A stretch of 64,000 nt of DNA from assembly GCA_018857735.1 (NCBI GenBank), contig JABMCL010000968.1, forward strand, positions 270,001-334,000. The letters run 5' to 3'. A model generated the notes under the pieces. That model saw nothing but the letters and a program-made list of their open reading frames with translations, was not told where the DNA came from and did not search any database. Position numbers and translations under genes: made by a program. This stretch comes from Alviniconcha marisindica. Its lineage: Eukaryota; Mollusca; Gastropoda; Provannidae. Below are positions 53,057 through 64,000 of the stretch, in pieces; positions within the stretch are counted from its first letter, which is position 1, and every line of letters begins with the position of its first letter.

Positions 53057-54608
53057 ATGTGTGTGTGTGTGTGTGCATGTGTGTGTGTGCATGCATGCAT
53101 TCTTTCCTCTCTTTTTCTTTAAGCACAAAATATGGCCATCAAACCCTGTCAGATGTGAAAGGTAGTCAAAGGGAACTAGCTCTCTTGGCATGTCCTGACA
53201 CCCAAAGGCACTGCTGTACTGCTGTTGAGCATTCTACTGCTGTACTGCTGTTGAGCATTCTACTGCTGTATTGCTGTTGAGCATTACACTGCTGTACTGC
53301 TGTTGAGCATTCTACTGCTGTATTGCTGTTGAGCATTCTACTGCTATACTGCTGTTGAGCATTCTACTGCTGTATTGCTGTTGAGCATTCTACTGCTATA
53401 CTGCTGTTGAGCGTTCTATGGCTGTACTGCTGCTGAGCAATGTACTGCTGTTGAGCATTCTACTGCTGTATTGCTGTTGAGCATTCTACTGCTATACTGC
53501 TGTTGAGCATTCTACTGCTGTATTGCTGTTGAGCATTCTACTGCTATACTGCTGTTGAGCGTTCTATGGCTGTACTGCTGCTGAGCAATATACTGCTGTT
53601 GAGCATTCTACTGCTGTACTGCTGTTGAGCATTACACTGCTGTACTGCTGTTGAGCATTCTACTGCTGTAATGGTGTTGAGCATCCTTTGGTTGTACTGC
53701 TGTTGAGCATCCTGCTGCTGTACTGCTGTTGAGCATTCTAAGGCTGTACTGCTGATGAGCAGTCTACAGCTATACTGCTGATGAGTATTTTACAGCTGTA
53801 CTGCTGTTGAGCATTCTACTGCTGTATTGCTGTTGAGCATTCTACTGCTATACTGCTGTTGAGCGTTCTATGGCTGTACTGCTGCTGAGCAATATACTGC
53901 TGTACTGCTGTTGAGCATTCTATTGCTGTACTGCTGTTGAGCATTACACTGCTGTACTGCTGTTGAGCATTCTACTGCTGTAATGGTGTTGAGCATCCTT
54001 TGGTTGTACTGCTGTTGAGCATCCTGCTGCTGTACTGCTGTTGAGCATTCTAAGGCTGTACTGCTGATGAGCAGTCTACAGCTATACTGCTGATGAGTAT
54101 TTTACAGCTGTACTGCTGTTGAGCATTCTACAGCTGTACTGCTGTTGAGCATTCTACTGCTGTTGAGCAATCTACTGCTGTACTGCTGTCAAGCATTCTA
54201 CTGCTGTACTGCTGTTGAGCGATCTACTGCTGTTGAGCATTCTACTGCTCTACTGCTGTTGAGCATTCTACTGCTGTACTGCAGTTGAGCAGTCTACTGC
54301 TCCAAGTGTGTCGTGATGTGCAAAAGAACTGCCGATGCATGCTGTGCTAGAGAGGAAAATGTGCTTCATGTCGTGTGCCTGTTAGCAGCGGAGTGTGAGT
54401 GTTTCACTGCCAGACTGTCCAACGACAACGAAACCAGAAGGTGAACAACCTGTATGGCAGCAAAAACACACAGGGAGAGCTTGTTCCTCTTTCACATGTT
54501 CATGTGACGCAATTGTAGTTTGATTCAGAGGAGTGGCTAGTACTTAGTCTCACACAGTTGGTGTCAAATGATTTAGAAGAAAACCGCAGCGTGTGTGTGT
54601 GTGTGTGT

Positions 54609-54670
<62 letters not shown>

Positions 54671-54872
54671 GCACACTGCAGTGGTTAGATAGTTTGTACT
54701 TAATTGGATTGTAAAATCCTGTTGATCACACAGCATTACCTCAGGATCAGAGGTCAAAATCCCTGAATATTGATTTTTATTGCGGTTGAGTTGAATATGA
54801 AAACTTGGTGGGTATGAGGCAATACTCACACACTGTGCAACAGCTCAAACACATGCACACATACAGAATAAA
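52857..54872 (+). other. probable 3' UTR start with (GT)n and a 27-bp array
   Basis: Begins right after the stop. Holds a GT repeat (52951-53090), then about 40 copies of TACTGCTGTTGAGCATTCTA (53205-54300), and a second GT run (54593-54665). The first AATAAA after the stop is at 54867-54872; others lie at 56163, 56805 and 63144. The true polyadenylation site cannot be chosen from sequence. Confidence 0.4.
53205..54300. repeat. 26-27-bp minisatellite, about 40 copies, CTGCTGTTGAGCATTCTA
   Basis: A CTGCTGT-rich unit with ordered higher-order structure: a block of several units containing GGTGTTGAGCATCCTTTGGT occurs twice (about 53670 and 53985). Confidence 0.92.
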
Positions 54873-55779
54873 TGAAAATGGAATATTTGTAGTTATTTCA
54901 CATTTGAAGGAAAACAGCATAGCACAGAGAATCCTCTGGCCAGGTTTAGCACGTGTGAATGACTCTCCTGCTTTGATTTCTCAGTGAAAACGGGCATTGG
55001 TTTCAGAAAAAGAAGAAGTTAGCAGACTGCAACAATAACTCAGTTTGAGCCGAGATATTAGCACTTAGGAAAGCTCTTACGTGCTTCATCCCATACTATT
55101 ATTTCAGATGTTTCCACAGCATTTCCATTTAAACAGTGTGATTAACAGTAATGGCCCAGCCTCATCTTTCTAAGTTAACTCATTTGACTGATGGTTTCTT
55201 CTGAGTCTCCCCCCTACCCAAGCACATCTGTACTACGCATGTACATCTAGCTTGCTAGCTACTTAATTAAAGCTGAATCATATGATTTTTCCGTGGACAA
55301 ATTTTTATTTGTACATCAAACTGTATATATAGAGATCATGTGTATTTGTCTGTCTTTCTGTCTGCGTTTCATCAGAGGGTGCTATTGTCTTCATGCCTCT
55401 GAGAAGACTCAGGTAACTAAAGATCCTGATGAGATGTCTTGTATGCATTTGCTTTTCTTGGAATTCTAGCCTCAAATTCAGCCCACCGAAAAAGCTGGTA
55501 TGATTTCACGATTGTGTTTGTTTTTCTCCACAGTGCAGGCAGCTGCATACCAGTTTCAGGGGAATGATTTTCATTTTGCTGTTGATGTAGAGATGGCAGT
55601 ATATATGCAGAAGTGTTTAGGAAGTGGGCTGTTTATTCTTAAGACCTATGTTTACAAAAAGGCAAAACTAGTTTTAGTGTTTGAGATTTGTGGAGGGAAC
55701 TGGAAGTGAATATGTTCACAAATAGAAAGCAACCAGAGAAATACGGATGGAAACAGAAAGCAAGTAATAATATCCAAAC

Positions 55780-55833
<54 letters not shown>

Positions 55834-57529
55834 ACAAAAATGGAAAGCTGTTGTGGCTTTAAGCAGGGAAGTGTCAGTGAGGTTTGGAAGGAAGAGGAGA
55901 GCTGCCAGAAATGAATACTTGAAGAGGAAGAGACAGACGATAAGATTAATGTCATGTTTGTTGTGCGTGGTAATTATGAAAAGAAGAAGCTGTGGATGAC
56001 TGAGTTTGGGCCACTTCTCATGATTTAATTGTTATAATTTTAATCATCTACTTTTGAGGTTTGGGTCTCTCATACAGGAAAGGCAATTTTAAAATGAGAC
56101 TGTATGGCATCATTTAAGATTGGGTTGTTCTGCCTTCTTTAGAAGCTTCATGCTATATGCACAATAAATCCCATCCTTTAAGAAGGTTATGGAATTGCCT
56201 TAAGTGGGATAAATTTAAGTGTTACTGAATGGACACAAATCTGAGAAGAACAAGGCCCAGAGCGTTCATGTAGAATCAACACACTAGGGAGTTAATTAGT
56301 GCTTGAAAGACATCACACAAGCACAACAAAGACCTGAGTCGCCTATGGTAACTCTCACCTGGCATGCATGTAAATACAAGCTTGTATTGAATTGAATTGA
56401 TACTACTGGATAACAGGAACCAGCTGTATTAAAAAGGCATGGTCTTTTTGATACAGGATTTCATCTGCATGCCAGAGTACATGAAACCATGGAAGGGAGG
56501 AATGAACAATATGCAGGAGGCTTGTAGCCAAAGCTGATTGGACAATACTGTTAAGTGGAGGGGAAAAAGTCATGATTTTAGAGCGGCAAATGAAAGCGGA
56601 TCATTCAGTCGCAGACAGTAATTTAAACAAAATGGTTGGGGTTGCTGAGAGTCAAATCCAGTACCCATATTGTGGTAACTGAGTGCAGGCTTATTAACCA
56701 CTGTGCTACTGTAGATTTTTGGCAGTTTACAAAAAAGTTCATGCAAGTCTGGTTTTATGCAAATAATTTTTTTCTTTCTCAGTTTTGTGTGGTTATTTTA
56801 TATGAATAAATAAAAATGTCCACAAACATATGCAAGCCGTTGCCAAAATGTGCCTTTTGTATCTCTTTTTTAAACTGCAGGAGGTATATTTTAGACTGAA
56901 GAAAGTTTGTTCCTTTTTTTTAATAATAATCTGCCTCACCTCCTGGTTCCAAGATCCTACTTCTTTCTGCTTTTTGGATGTCAGACATTACTGTTTCTGC
57001 AGCATACATTGTTTGTGTCCTGGAATCTGTGGCATTAGTGTGACGGTTTATAGATAGTTTTCTGCTGGGAATGCTCCATGGAGTAAGAACTTGAATGATT
57101 TAAAATCTGCCTGTGTAAATGTCATTGTGATTGTGCATGCAGTTTGTGAACTGTGTAGATTCGTTGAAGTTGTTTCTCTTCTCCTTTCTGATTGCCATGT
57201 GTGTGTTCTGTGATCGAGGATTCTTTTCATGCACTCCACAAACTGACATTCATTTGTGCATTATTACTGTGACCATGATTGTGCAGATGACCCCAATTTA
57301 GTTAGTCTGAACAAAGAAAAAAATCAGATAATATTTTGACCATTGCATCACCCAGTACATTTTTAGCTGATTGTAGCTCTGTGAAAATCAATCAGGGGTA
57401 GGTCTGTGACACACAAGTTGCCAGGGGCACAAGTTAAATACAGAGCTCAGAGAGAGTGCCCTTGACCTTCCTGAAGGCTGCCACAGACGTAAATGATATG
57501 CCCCAGGCACAGGACACAACAGAGCCCAG
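54873..57529. other. 3' UTR or intergenic DNA, no gene recognised
   Basis: Mostly unique AT-rich sequence with one GT run. Two AATAAA hexamers (56163-56168, 56805-56810) could end a long 3' UTR. Open frames here are short and unconvincing. Confidence 0.4.
55782..55831. repeat. (GT)n microsatellite
   Basis: Perfect GT run of about 50 bases. Confidence 0.95.
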
Positions 57530-57615
57530 GAGCTGTGTGAAAGTTGAGATGGCTGTCTTGGGCTCCCGTCCCTAATAAGCCTACAGTTTTTTTAAGCCTA
57601 CAGTTTCTGTGGACG
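57530..57615 (+). repeat. SINE-like fragment, CCCGTCCCTAATAAGCC family
   Basis: GTGAAAGTTGAGATGGCTGT, CTCCCGTCCCTAATAAGCCT and CAGTTTCTGTGGACGTAAAG match the other dispersed pieces, with a short internal duplication of AAGCCTACAGTTT. Confidence 0.65.
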
Positions 57616-57879
57616 TAAAGCAACACTTCAACCAATCAACAGGACACCGCAGCAAAATGTCAAGATTTTTATGGAGTGGCTCCATCTGCACGATCAAAGC
57701 CATGCCACGTAACATTGCTTGGCTGCTGTGCGGCCACAGGCAATTGTGCGTGAATAGATAGGAGTGGTTCTAAGTTGTGTGCTGTTGCTTGCCAATCACT
57801 GTGCAGACCAACAGTGGTGGCTCATGCTTATAGCTCTCTGATGCAGAAATGGCGAGACTAGTGGACTTGTATGTTTTGG

Positions 57880-58366
57880 GGAGCGGGGATAGCTCAGTGG
57901 TTAGAGCGCCGGACTCGTGATCGAAAGGTCGCGGGTTCGAATCCCTGCTGGAGCGGCAGGAGAATTTTCTTCTCCAGGGTCAACTTTCTGTGCTGACTTA
58001 TTCGGTATCCATTCCACCCCCGTGTTACCGCAGTAGCACGTAAAAGACCCCGGTCATTCTGCCAAAAGCGCAGGTGGCAGGTTACAGCTAAACACGCATG
58101 CACCTTACGTATGTGGCTTTGCATGAAGTGACATGGTGCATGGTTGCATGGTGTACACAGAATGCGCCGAGATGGCAGCAGTTTCTTGTGGCACCAGCCA
58201 TGCCAATGCTATAAGTACACCACTTCGGTGGATATTCGACAACAACAACAACAAAAAGCGCTATAAAAAGCTATTTACTGTGTAGAATCACATGCAAGCA
58301 CAGTGAGTCTGCTCAAGAGCAGAGAATAGCACTATATAAAAGCGATCAATAATAATAATAATAAAC
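57880..58366 (+). repeat. tRNA-headed SINE, best full-length copy
   Basis: The head GCGGGGATAGCTCAGTGGTT carries the A-box; GGTCGCGGGTTCGAATCCC carries the B-box. The body follows (TTTTCTTCTCCAGGGTCAAC; GGCAGGTTACAGCTAAACAC; GAAGTGACATGGTGCATGGT), with the tail CTGCTCAAGAGCAGAGAATA and (AAT)n at the end. About 480 bp. It is the reference for the copies at 26620, 34592, 35044 and 38690. Confidence 0.92.
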
Positions 58367-58960
58367 CAAGGAATCATTTAGAATATACAAGGGGTGGCAA
58401 ATACGCAGAAAAAACAAAAAATTACGCACAATAACCCCCTCTCATGCAATTGCTCAAACCCCATGTGCTTACTATCTATATACAAAAAAGTACAGATCTG
58501 CATGACAGAATGCATTTTAATTCAGTACTTTAAGCAGCCTCTCTCTTGCACAGCCTCTGCTTCTCTGATGTTGAGGTGTGAGGTTGGTTGTCAGAACATA
58601 TCAGCTTTTACAGATGCGAGGTCAGGGTGGGTGACATTAAACAAGGCTAGTGCCTGCAGCTGTGGTGTGTATGTGCTGTGTGGACTCTTCTGCTGGTTTT
58701 GCTTTCATCATGCTGGCTGTGATTATTCGCAGCAGCAGTTTTCTTGTGTAGCTGCCCTGTCAGTGACTGCCATAGTCAAAGGGATTGAAATTCATGACGA
58801 AGATTTATTTGTAGCAAACATTTTTCAGTGACTGGTTCAAATTGCATTTGAGCGATTACTTTTGTGGCAGTATGGTGGCATGACTGCGCAAATGGTGAGT
58901 TCAAAGCACTGCCGGTATCACCATTTTGAACAAACATCACACGATAGCACCCCAGGTTAA

Positions 58961-59196
58961 CCCATATATGCCCAGATCTTTTTGTGAACACTAAATACCC
59001 CGAGGCAAAAAGCTGTCCCATTCTTGCAAACAGTGGTCTCCTCCAAAAAAGCAACAGGGGGAAATACCTTTTCTTTGAATAAAGGATGTCCCTCTTCAGA
59101 GGTCAATGTCAGCAGGATGCCAAAATTCCACTCAGCTAAAACAGGCTAACAAAACCAGTTACGTGTCCTGAATATGGGACGGTGGGTATGAATGGG
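58961..59196. mobile_element. TTAA-flanked MITE, second family, 236 bp
   Basis: Termini CCCATATATGCCC and GGGTATGAATGGG are imperfect inverted repeats, each bounded by TTAA. The interior has no coding capacity. The termini differ from those of the 21213 element. Confidence 0.55.
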
Positions 59197-59394
59197 TTAA
59201 GTAAGTCTCAGGCATTTGCTTCTTTCTGAAACTGTTTGAAGTTTATTCATGTTGACTCTGTCAGTGAGGTGTCTGGTGTATGCGTGCAAGGAGTACTGCT
59301 GCTATCCAAGCGCAAATTGGACGTGGCTTTCACAGAAAGGCCATTAGAGTGTCCTGCATTTTCTGAATTTGCATTGATGGGAGATGAGATGAGT

Positions 59395-59880
59395 ACATGC
59401 AGTGATTACTTTTTGAGATTGATTTTCAGTAGTTGCTTGTGTTGTCTACATGCAGTGATTTCTTGATTTTCAGTAATTGCTTGTGTTGTCTACATGCAGC
59501 GATTACTTGATTTTCAGTAGTTGCTTGTGTTGTCTACATGCAGTGATTACTTGATTTTCAGTAGTTGCTTGTGTTGTCTACATGCAGTGATTACTTTTTA
59601 AGATTGATTTTCAGTAGTTACTTGTGTTGTCTACATGCAGTGATTACTTGATTTTCAGTAGTTGCTTGTGTTGTCTACATGCAGTGATTACTTTTTAAGA
59701 TTGATTTTCAGTAGTTGCTTGTGTTGTCTACATGCAGTGATTACTTGATTTTCAGTAGTTGCTTGTGTTGTCTACATGCAGTGATTACTTTTTAAGATTG
59801 ATTTTCAGTAGTTGCTTGTGTTGTCTACATGCAGTGATTACTTTTTAACATTGATTTTCAGTAGTTGCTTGCGTTGTCTT
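59395..59880. repeat. 44-55-bp minisatellite, about 10 copies
   Basis: The unit is TTGTGTTGTCTACATGCAGT, GATTACTTGATTTTCAGTAG, TTGC; longer copies have TTTTTAAGATTGATTTTCAG instead. The two unit lengths alternate. Confidence 0.9.
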
Positions 59881-60732
59881 TCAGATAGTTTTTACGCACA
59901 GTAGTCTGTTTTATCATTGACTTACTTTTTGGACAGTGTGTGTTTTGTTTTCTTAGTTGGCTTTTTTGTTTTATTGCTGTGTGTAGATGGGAGCTCTGTG
60001 TATATATCTGTATTACTGTTGTCCTTGTATTTTGCTCTCAGTAAAGCAAGACGCAATTTTTACCAACAAATTTTCATTTGCTTGTGCTTTGTGTATTCAC
60101 AGATTTGAAAGAGACTGTTGTCAAACTGGAAAATTCATGAGGAGTATTAAGTATTTCATGAAACTTTGCTATGGTTGCATGAATGAGACATGTTAGGTAA
60201 ATGAGCCTGTGTTGCTTTATGCAATATATTGAACTGCATGCAGCATTGTACTGTGTTTTTTGGGTGTTTGTTTGAATCGGTTTCATTTCATGTATATCTG
60301 AGTAAGGTATGTTTTGGGCAGTTTTGTGTTTATAGTGAGAATGTAGGTGTATAATATTGCTGTATATTTATGTTGCATTGCTGAATGAGAGTGTTGTTAT
60401 ATGTTGTTGTTTTTGCTGTAAACTCTAGGCATGGGAATTGTCAGCTAATTATCAGAATTTCATGATAGATCTGCTTATGCACTGCTAAAATACACCTGCT
60501 TCTGCCAAGATCAAATCAAAAGAATTTTAATTTTTTAATTTTTTAGATCTACAATGAAAATATGCTATTGAAAATGCACCAGGAAACTGTGTCTCAAATT
60601 TCTATAGGAATTTGAGAGACAATTATGTCTTCCCAACCCCAGCCCCACCCCACTCCTCCACCACTCCCTCCCTGCATTTTTCAGTTTTGAGGGACAAGCA
60701 CCCACTTTCTGATTGTTTCCACAGTTGTTTTA

Positions 60733-60736
60733 TACG

Positions 60737-60763
<27 letters not shown>
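60733..60763. repeat. (AT)n microsatellite
   Basis: Short perfect AT run. Confidence 0.9.
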
Positions 60764-60768
<5 letters not shown>

Positions 60769-61990
60769 GGTTAGACAATTCCCATGCCAGAAACCTATGT
60801 TGATGTGGTACAGGTGTTCACTACTAATAAGGCCCATCATGGCAGCTTCCTTGTACAAATATCTCCGTCTTGAGTAATCGCAATTTACATCACATCAGAC
60901 TATAGGCCAACTCTCTGTTAGGTACACATGGTACCTCCAAATTGTCAGTTATATGTTGAGGCCCCCCGGTCGTGTTTTTTCGTTGATTCCACATTCTGTA
61001 GCCCCCACAGGGTAACGGATCAGATGATGTCCAATGCAGCAAGAGACAGAAACCAGGAATTTTTGTGATCACAGTACTGTCACATCTGCAAGCAAAAACA
61101 TTTTAAATTTAAAACAAAGCAAAAAACTATTCCTTCAGTTTGATCATCAAAAGTTCGAAAGAGAAACATATTTTTGTTGTTGCTACTGTCAGTTTTGTTT
61201 TCCTGCCTTGGATGCAAACAGAATACAATGATATAGAATACAATGACATCTCATATAAACAACAAAACTCTGCATAACAAATCAATTAACAAATTGTACA
61301 GTGATCAAAATGAAGATTACAGAATTAAATTAGTGCAATAATTTTTGGTGGAGGCGAATGAATGCATAATGAAAGTGATCCTACGAATGTCAGTATTGTG
61401 TTCATTCTTTGACGCTGTGCTTTGCTCGTACTGCTTTCACAAAGGTTCTGGACCTTGTTTGTCTTCTGATGTGTTGTGCTGTGCTTAAGGTTGCTCCCCC
61501 TTCTCCCGTCCCTGTGTACTAATTGCTTGCTGTCTACAATCAAAATTTCAACCTTGAAATGTGTACATATATGTTTAAAAACAAAATTGGTCCCGAGTTG
61601 CAAGCTTTGCTGTGAACAGTTAGGAGACACAGCACAGAGAAGCAGGAGAGAGTGGACTTTGTGTCCGTGCAGAGACTTGATGCCTTCAGAAACTGGACGT
61701 AGGGAACAATCTGCTATCGATACAGGAAAGCAGATCATTATGGTACTGTACTTAAGTGTTTTTTTATCAGCATCCAGAGAAGTCCATCTTTTTTCCTTCT
61801 TTTTTCCTTTTTTAATTTTCTGTACTTAAGTCTTTATTCAGCAATTTATTTAAATCTGTCGATCCGTTTCTTTGAGTGTCATTATAACAGAAAGGAGCGC
61901 ATTGTCAAAATGGGTTCCAAATAGTAGCATCTGAGCTGTCCGGCCAAAATTGTCATTTCCATTGAGGTAGGTTGTACATGATCCGGTGCT
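60764..61990. other. intergenic DNA, nothing recognised
   Basis: Unique AT-rich sequence with scattered T-runs. The open frames on either strand lack recognisable domains or good splice contexts. Confidence 0.5.
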
Positions 61991-61994
61991 GTGT

Positions 61995-62450
61995 TTGCAT
62001 GGTTGTCCAGGGTGGGGGTTGCATGGTTGTCCGGGGTGGGGGGTGCATGTTGTGGGTTGATGTGGGGGGGGGGGGGGGGGGGTGCATGGTTGTCCGGGGT
62101 GGGGGGTTGCATGGTTTGTCCAGGGTGGGGGGTTGCATGGTTGTCCGGGGTGGGGGGTTGCATGGTTGTCCGGGTGGGGGGTTGCATGGTTGTCTGGGGT
62201 GGGGGGTTGCATGGTTGTCCGGGTGGGGGGTTGCATGGTTGTCCAGGGTGGGGGGTTGCATGGTTGGGGTGGGGGGTTGCATGGTTGTCCAGGGTGGGGG
62301 GTTGCATGGTTGTCCAGGGTGGGGGGTTGCATGGTTGTCCAGGGTGGGGGTTGCATAGTTGTCCAGGGGGGTTGGGGGGGGGGTGCATGGTTGTCCGGGG
62401 TGGGGGGTTGCATGGTTGTCCGGGGTGGGGGGTTACATGGTTGTCCAGGG
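61995..62450. repeat. 25-bp G-rich minisatellite, about 18 copies
   Basis: The unit is GGTTGCATGGTTGTCCAGGG plus TGGGG. Four or more G-runs per few units on the + strand give strong G-quadruplex potential; a (G)18 run lies at about 62064-62081. Gly/Trp/Val-rich and Pro/His-rich frames are artefacts. Confidence 0.95.
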
Positions 62451-64000
62451 TCACCCCACCCCCCTGCTCCTGGCTATCGACCCCTCCCCATCACGTTTCT
62501 CTCACCATATCCCTCCCACTCCTCATCCACCCGGTCCAGTTATTCTGGTCACGGCTTTACTTCCAGTAGCGGATCAGTCAAAGCTGCAGATGAAAGCCAG
62601 TTTTGCCATGTGCCAACAGTGAAACCATGCATACGTGATTTTGTATGGCAGTTGCAGTCTAATCCTACCAGTAGTCTCCCTTGTCAATGGGTCATTGGGT
62701 GTGGGGATTTTTTATTATTTATTTTTTTGGTGGGGGGGGGGGGGGGGGACTGGACTTGTACAATACTGCCTGTTGCGTCAGCACTGATTTGAAATGTCGC
62801 AGGGTAACTTGGACAAAATCTGCGTGATGTCCAAAGTGCCATGAAGGTCAGATTTCGTAACATAAAAGGTTCAAAAGAACACAAAACCCAATCTGCAAAT
62901 TTTGGGGCTAATCCCGTTTATCAGGCAGTCATTCTTGTTTCAGATTTCCTAAATTTGACACACCTCATTTCAGACTCGGCTGACATTTCAGTAGCTCAAG
63001 TAGTTTGGTTTTATACTCTTTATTGTCTGCTGGTGTCATCGCTTTTTCTTGTTCTGTTTCAAGGTTGCATCCTTCTCCTTATAAACACAGTTTCACAGAT
63101 GCCAAAAATGTTTGTACTATGAAGTTGATATGGAATATTTGTGAATAAACTCTTTCATGTGCCTTTATCTAAACAGGACAGAAAAGAGCATGATTTTGTG
63201 CTGCATTGAAAGACTGGTTTCTTTGCTTTGTCCAAGAGTTGTGCTAGATTTTAAGATGAGTGTACCTCTCTAGGTGTGGTATCTCAAGAAAGAGAGAAAA
63301 ATCTGAGACAGGAATGACCGCTAACATTGTAAAACAAGATCCAAACACATGAAATGTTCAAAAGAACGCTTATTTATTAGGACACAAACCTGCAATGTGC
63401 AAATTTTCATGGTAATCCCCTTCATTAAGCTACAAGATGACAAACAACAGTTAAATGGTGCAAAAACAATGACAAAATGAGGTGTCCAGCAAAATAACTT
63501 CTCTTTTGGGGTTGAGTTATGTTGTTTTCTATAAAAGATCAATTATTTCACTTCTCATCTCATTTTTCATGTTTTTTGTTTTTTTGTTTTTTTGTTTTTT
63601 TACTGTTTAACTGTTGTTTCAGTGTCATCTTGTAGCTTGACAAAAATCGGCAGATTGTGTGTTTGTGATATCTGAATGCTGAAGGAGAGTTGAAAATTTT
63701 ACCAGGTTACTGATGTGATGTAACAACTGTTTCTACTATCCTGTCCAAAGACAAATTTGGTTCACAACACAATACTGTATTCTGTATTGCATGAGGTGTG
63801 ACCAGCTAGTGCATGCAACATCCACACTTGGTGGGATGGGTGGGGTTTGGGGTGGGGTGGATTGGATAGTGTCATGACATAATATTGATAATAATAATAG
63901 TGAGAGGGTAACTCATCCCAGACTGAAATTTCATAAAGTGCTGAAAGACTGGTTGATCTGCAGTTTGCAGTGGGATGGTGAAAGGCGAAATATTCCACCA
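62451..64000. other. intergenic DNA, nothing recognised
   Basis: Contains a (G)18 run near 62730 and a (TTTTTTG)n-like tract near 63570, otherwise unique sequence. AATAAA at 63144-63149 is a possible poly(A) signal only if the receptor 3' UTR is over 10 kb long. No gene is supported. Confidence 0.5.

Noticed and set aside
57880..57955. Functional tRNA gene
   Set aside because: A and B boxes are present, but the sequence continues into a SINE body shared by other dispersed copies, and the cloverleaf stems are imperfect.
58394..58831. 145-codon plus-strand frame
   Set aside because: No domain, odd composition, starts just after a SINE; likely chance.

Overview
This is animal nuclear DNA, most likely from a mollusc and probably a gastropod. 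Genes are split into short exons with canonical GT/AG introns. Introns are full of long (GT)n/(AT)n runs and minisatellites. Several families of tRNA-derived SINEs, worn LINE 3' ends and TTAA-flanked MITEs are scattered throughout. The phylum is inferred from this repeat style; the species cannot be named from the sequence.

The main gene lies on the + strand. It is a complete MET/RON-family receptor tyrosine kinase. I could join 20 coding exons (23599-52856), with reading phase agreeing at all 19 junctions, into 4,089 nt (1,362 residues plus stop). The product is a signal peptide, Sema domain, PSI domain, about four IPT repeats, one membrane helix, a juxtamembrane segment, a tyrosine kinase and a short tail with a YVNV docking motif. 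Human MET is 1,390 residues. A non-coding first exon is proposed near 16790-16872.

On the - strand at the left edge is the 5' part of a second gene. Two exons (2218-2380, 337-499) encode the N-terminus of a type II membrane protein whose short cytosolic tail, anchor and coiled stem resemble GnT-IV (MGAT4) glycosyltransferases. Its catalytic part is off the window. A candidate first exon near 16447-16596 would put the two genes head to head around a CRE-containing promoter.

Layout: 1-2380 second-gene exons and a 22-bp minisatellite; 2381-16446 its presumed long first intron (57-bp array, 1.05-kb tandem duplication, a MITE, tRNA-like repeats); 16447-16872 putative divergent promoter; 16873-23455 first intron of the receptor gene; 23456-52856 receptor exons; 52857-64000 3' UTR and intergenic DNA with arrays, a full SINE and a MITE.

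The most unusual property is that many receptor-gene introns contain tandem arrays whose repeat unit includes a copy of the neighbouring splice site, often with a few bases of the exon. The clearest cases are the donors of exons 10 and 11 and the acceptors of exons 6, 7, 17, 20 and 21. These splice-junction-seeded minisatellites surround real sites with up to about 20 decoys, and the exon 10 array could add multiples of 13 residues in frame.
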